A model generated the notes under the pieces. It saw only the letters and a program-made list of their open reading frames with translations, did no database searches and was not told where the DNA came from. Below, one piece after another: positions 62,711 to 64,000 of a DNA stretch of 64,000 nucleotides. Source of the stretch: an uncultured Halomonas sp. GTDB taxonomy: Bacteria; Pseudomonadota; Gammaproteobacteria; Pseudomonadales; Halomonadaceae. A program made the translations under genes and the position numbers. How positions within the stretch are numbered: position 1 is the first letter of the stretch; every line of letters begins with the position of its first letter. The stretch lies in contig NZ_CANLTC010000018.1 in the NCBI RefSeq assembly GCF_947493865.1, forward strand, positions 1 through 64,000, in the 5' to 3' direction.

Positions 62711-64000
62711 TCAGAAAACCGGGCGTGCTACCAGGGAACGAGTCTCTTCTCGGGCTTCGGTGAGTATTACCCGAATATCATCACCCAATTTGAAGCGTTC
62801 TTCGCCCTCGATGTGTATACGACCTTCCTTGTCGTCGATCGCCACCTTGTCGCGATCGGAATGCATCAATGGTGCGGGAACGAAGGCAGTAGCGCCATTT
62901 GCAGCGAGCCGAACGCGCATACCGCCACGATTGACATTGATGACCTCCGCTTCAAAGGTCTGCTGTGCCTTTGCTGCAGGGGTAAGATAGCGCACATAGA
63001 GCCAGTCCTTGACGTCTCGCTCCGCCATGCGATTGAGTTTGCGCCGTTCGGTGAGTTGCTCGGTCAGCACTTCACTGGCCTCTGCAGGTGCCCGCTCGTT
63101 CTTGAGTACACGCTTGATGAGACGATGGTTGACCATGTCGCCGTATTTACGGATCGGTGAAGTCCAGGTTGCATAGGAGGCGAGTCCCAGGCCGAAGTGG
63201 GGCCCGGGGCGGGCCGCCATGCTGGTAAACCCCTGAAAGCGACGCAGGCGCGCATCCAGCCAGGCGTCGTTGCGCTCTTCCAGTGCACGCTTCAATTCAC
63301 GATAGCGCGGCAGCTCGAGCAAGGCTTCCCGAGCAACCTCGATCTGCTGAGCAGTAAGGAATTCCAGGGCCGCATCCGCTTTTTCAGGTTCGAAGGCACG
63401 ATGCACGTTGAAGATACCATGCCCCACCTTGTCGGCCAGCAAATCGGCACAGCAGGCATTGGCGGCGATCATCGACTCCTCGATCATGCGATTGGCGATG
63501 CGTCGCTCTTCGATGCGTACATCGAGCACGTTGCCGGCGGCATCGAGGTCGAAGGCGTAATCCGGCCGATCCTTGAATACCAGCGCATGCTGAGTCCGCC
63601 ATCCGGTACGTGCCTCGGTCATGGCTGCCAGGGCCTGAAGCTGGCTACCAATCGCTTTCTCCGGCGCCCAATCGCCTTGATTTTCCAGCCAGTCCGAGAC
63701 CTTGTCGTAAACCAGGCGGGCGTGGGAGCGCATGGTAGCGGCGAAGAAGCGATAGTCGCCCAGGCTACCGTCCGCGGCGATGTCCAGTTCGCAGACCAGC
63801 ACGGGGCGTTCCTGCCCTTCCTTGAGTGAACAGAGGTCATCCGCCAGCACCTCCGGCAGCATCGTCACGTTCTGGCCCGGTAAATAGACGGTGAAGGCAC
63901 GGGTCTGCGCCTCCAGGTCGACGGCGTGGCCTTCAGCGACATAGCCGGTGGGGTCGGCAATCGCGACGCTCAATCGCCAGCCACCGTTGGAACGCGACTC
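62711..64000 (-). CDS. rnb: RNase II family exoribonuclease, 5' end outside the window
   Basis: 430 residues visible; the frame continues past 64000. The catalytic RNB domain starts at LSVAIADPTGYVAEG (metal Asp residues) and has AFTVYLPGQNVTMLPEVLADDLCSLKEGQER and YATWTSPIRKYGDMVNHRLI. The C-terminal S1 domain (about the last 85 residues) ends RSLVARPVF. It degrades single-stranded RNA 3' to 5'. The ending is short, so it is RNase II-like rather than RNase R, which would carry a long basic tail. Confidence 0.9.
   Translation of the reverse strand, partial: ESRSNGGWRLSVAIADPTGYVAEGHAVDLEAQTRAFTVYLPGQNVTMLPEVLADDLCSLKEGQERPVLVCELDIAADGSLGDYRFFAATMRSHARLVYDKVSDWLENQGDWAPEKAIGSQLQALAAMTEARTGWRTQHALVFKDRPDYAFDLDAAGNVLDVRIEERRIANRMIEESMIAANACCADLLADKVGHGIFNVHRAFEPEKADAALEFLTAQQIEVAREALLELPRYRELKRALEERNDAWLDARLRRFQGFTSMAARPGPHFGLGLASYATWTSPIRKYGDMVNHRLIKRVLKNERAPAEASEVLTEQLTERRKLNRMAERDVKDWLYVRYLTPAAKAQQTFEAEVINVNRGGMRVRLAANGATAFVPAPLMHSDRDKVAIDDKEGRIHIEGEERFKLGDDIRVILTEAREETRSLVARPVF

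Overview
The window looks like chromosomal DNA of a halophilic gammaproteobacterium of the Halomonadaceae (Halomonas/Chromohalobacter type). This rests on recognised protein families and on gene order: gltX followed by tRNA-Ala(GGC) and tRNA-Glu(TTC), gltA divergent from sdhCDAB-sucAB-lpd-sucCD, plus a phasin, OsmC, SbcCD and DusA. Most genes have high G+C and G/C-ending codons. The exceptions are the 15.1-16.9 kb block and a few AT-rich intergenic stretches. I could run no searches, so family names come from motifs read by eye.

Layout. 0.1-12.8 kb is mostly housekeeping and transport: a MaoC-phosphotransacetylase fusion, two EamA exporters, a peroxiredoxin, a HepT/MntA toxin-antitoxin pair, an ABC exporter, an M23 murein endopeptidase, a DEAD-box RNA helicase with a long untranslated leader, and ArgE. 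12.9-17.25 kb is an accessory island: HigBA, a decayed HepT fragment, a Fic protein behind AT-rich inverted repeats, a translationally coupled three-gene operon (pentapeptide-repeat two-helix pore protein, nucleotidyltransferase, small HTH-like protein), and a collapsed YefM-YoeB remnant. 17.26-30 kb holds sbcCD, endonuclease V, a phasin, stress genes and an antiporter/amidoligase/amidotransferase operon.

30.4-38.8 kb is an unusual cluster combining pterin/flavin-type enzymes (creatininase family, GTP cyclohydrolase II, RibD-type reductase, a PTPS-fold protein that has lost its catalytic residues) with a methyltransferase, a glycosyltransferase, a dehydrogenase, a UPF0104-type membrane protein and a CDP-alcohol phosphatidyltransferase. 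It is the best candidate for an undescribed biosynthetic pathway. Copies of a 269-bp MITE-like element (three in the window, with TA at both ends) lie left of it and inside it.

38.8-46.4 kb contains YceI, an aspartoacylase-like hydrolase, DusA, a regulatory small RNA candidate, an XRE regulator, an SDR, gltX and two tRNAs. The RNA candidate has an exact GacA box upstream, about ten GGA motifs and a strong terminator, so it is probably an RsmY/RsmZ/CsrB-type RNA. 46.4-60 kb is the TCA-cycle block, with sigma-70-like promoters visible for gltA and sdhC. 60-62.2 kb encodes a large beta-helix protein with RTX repeats and duplicated carbohydrate-binding-like domains. The window ends inside an RNase II gene.
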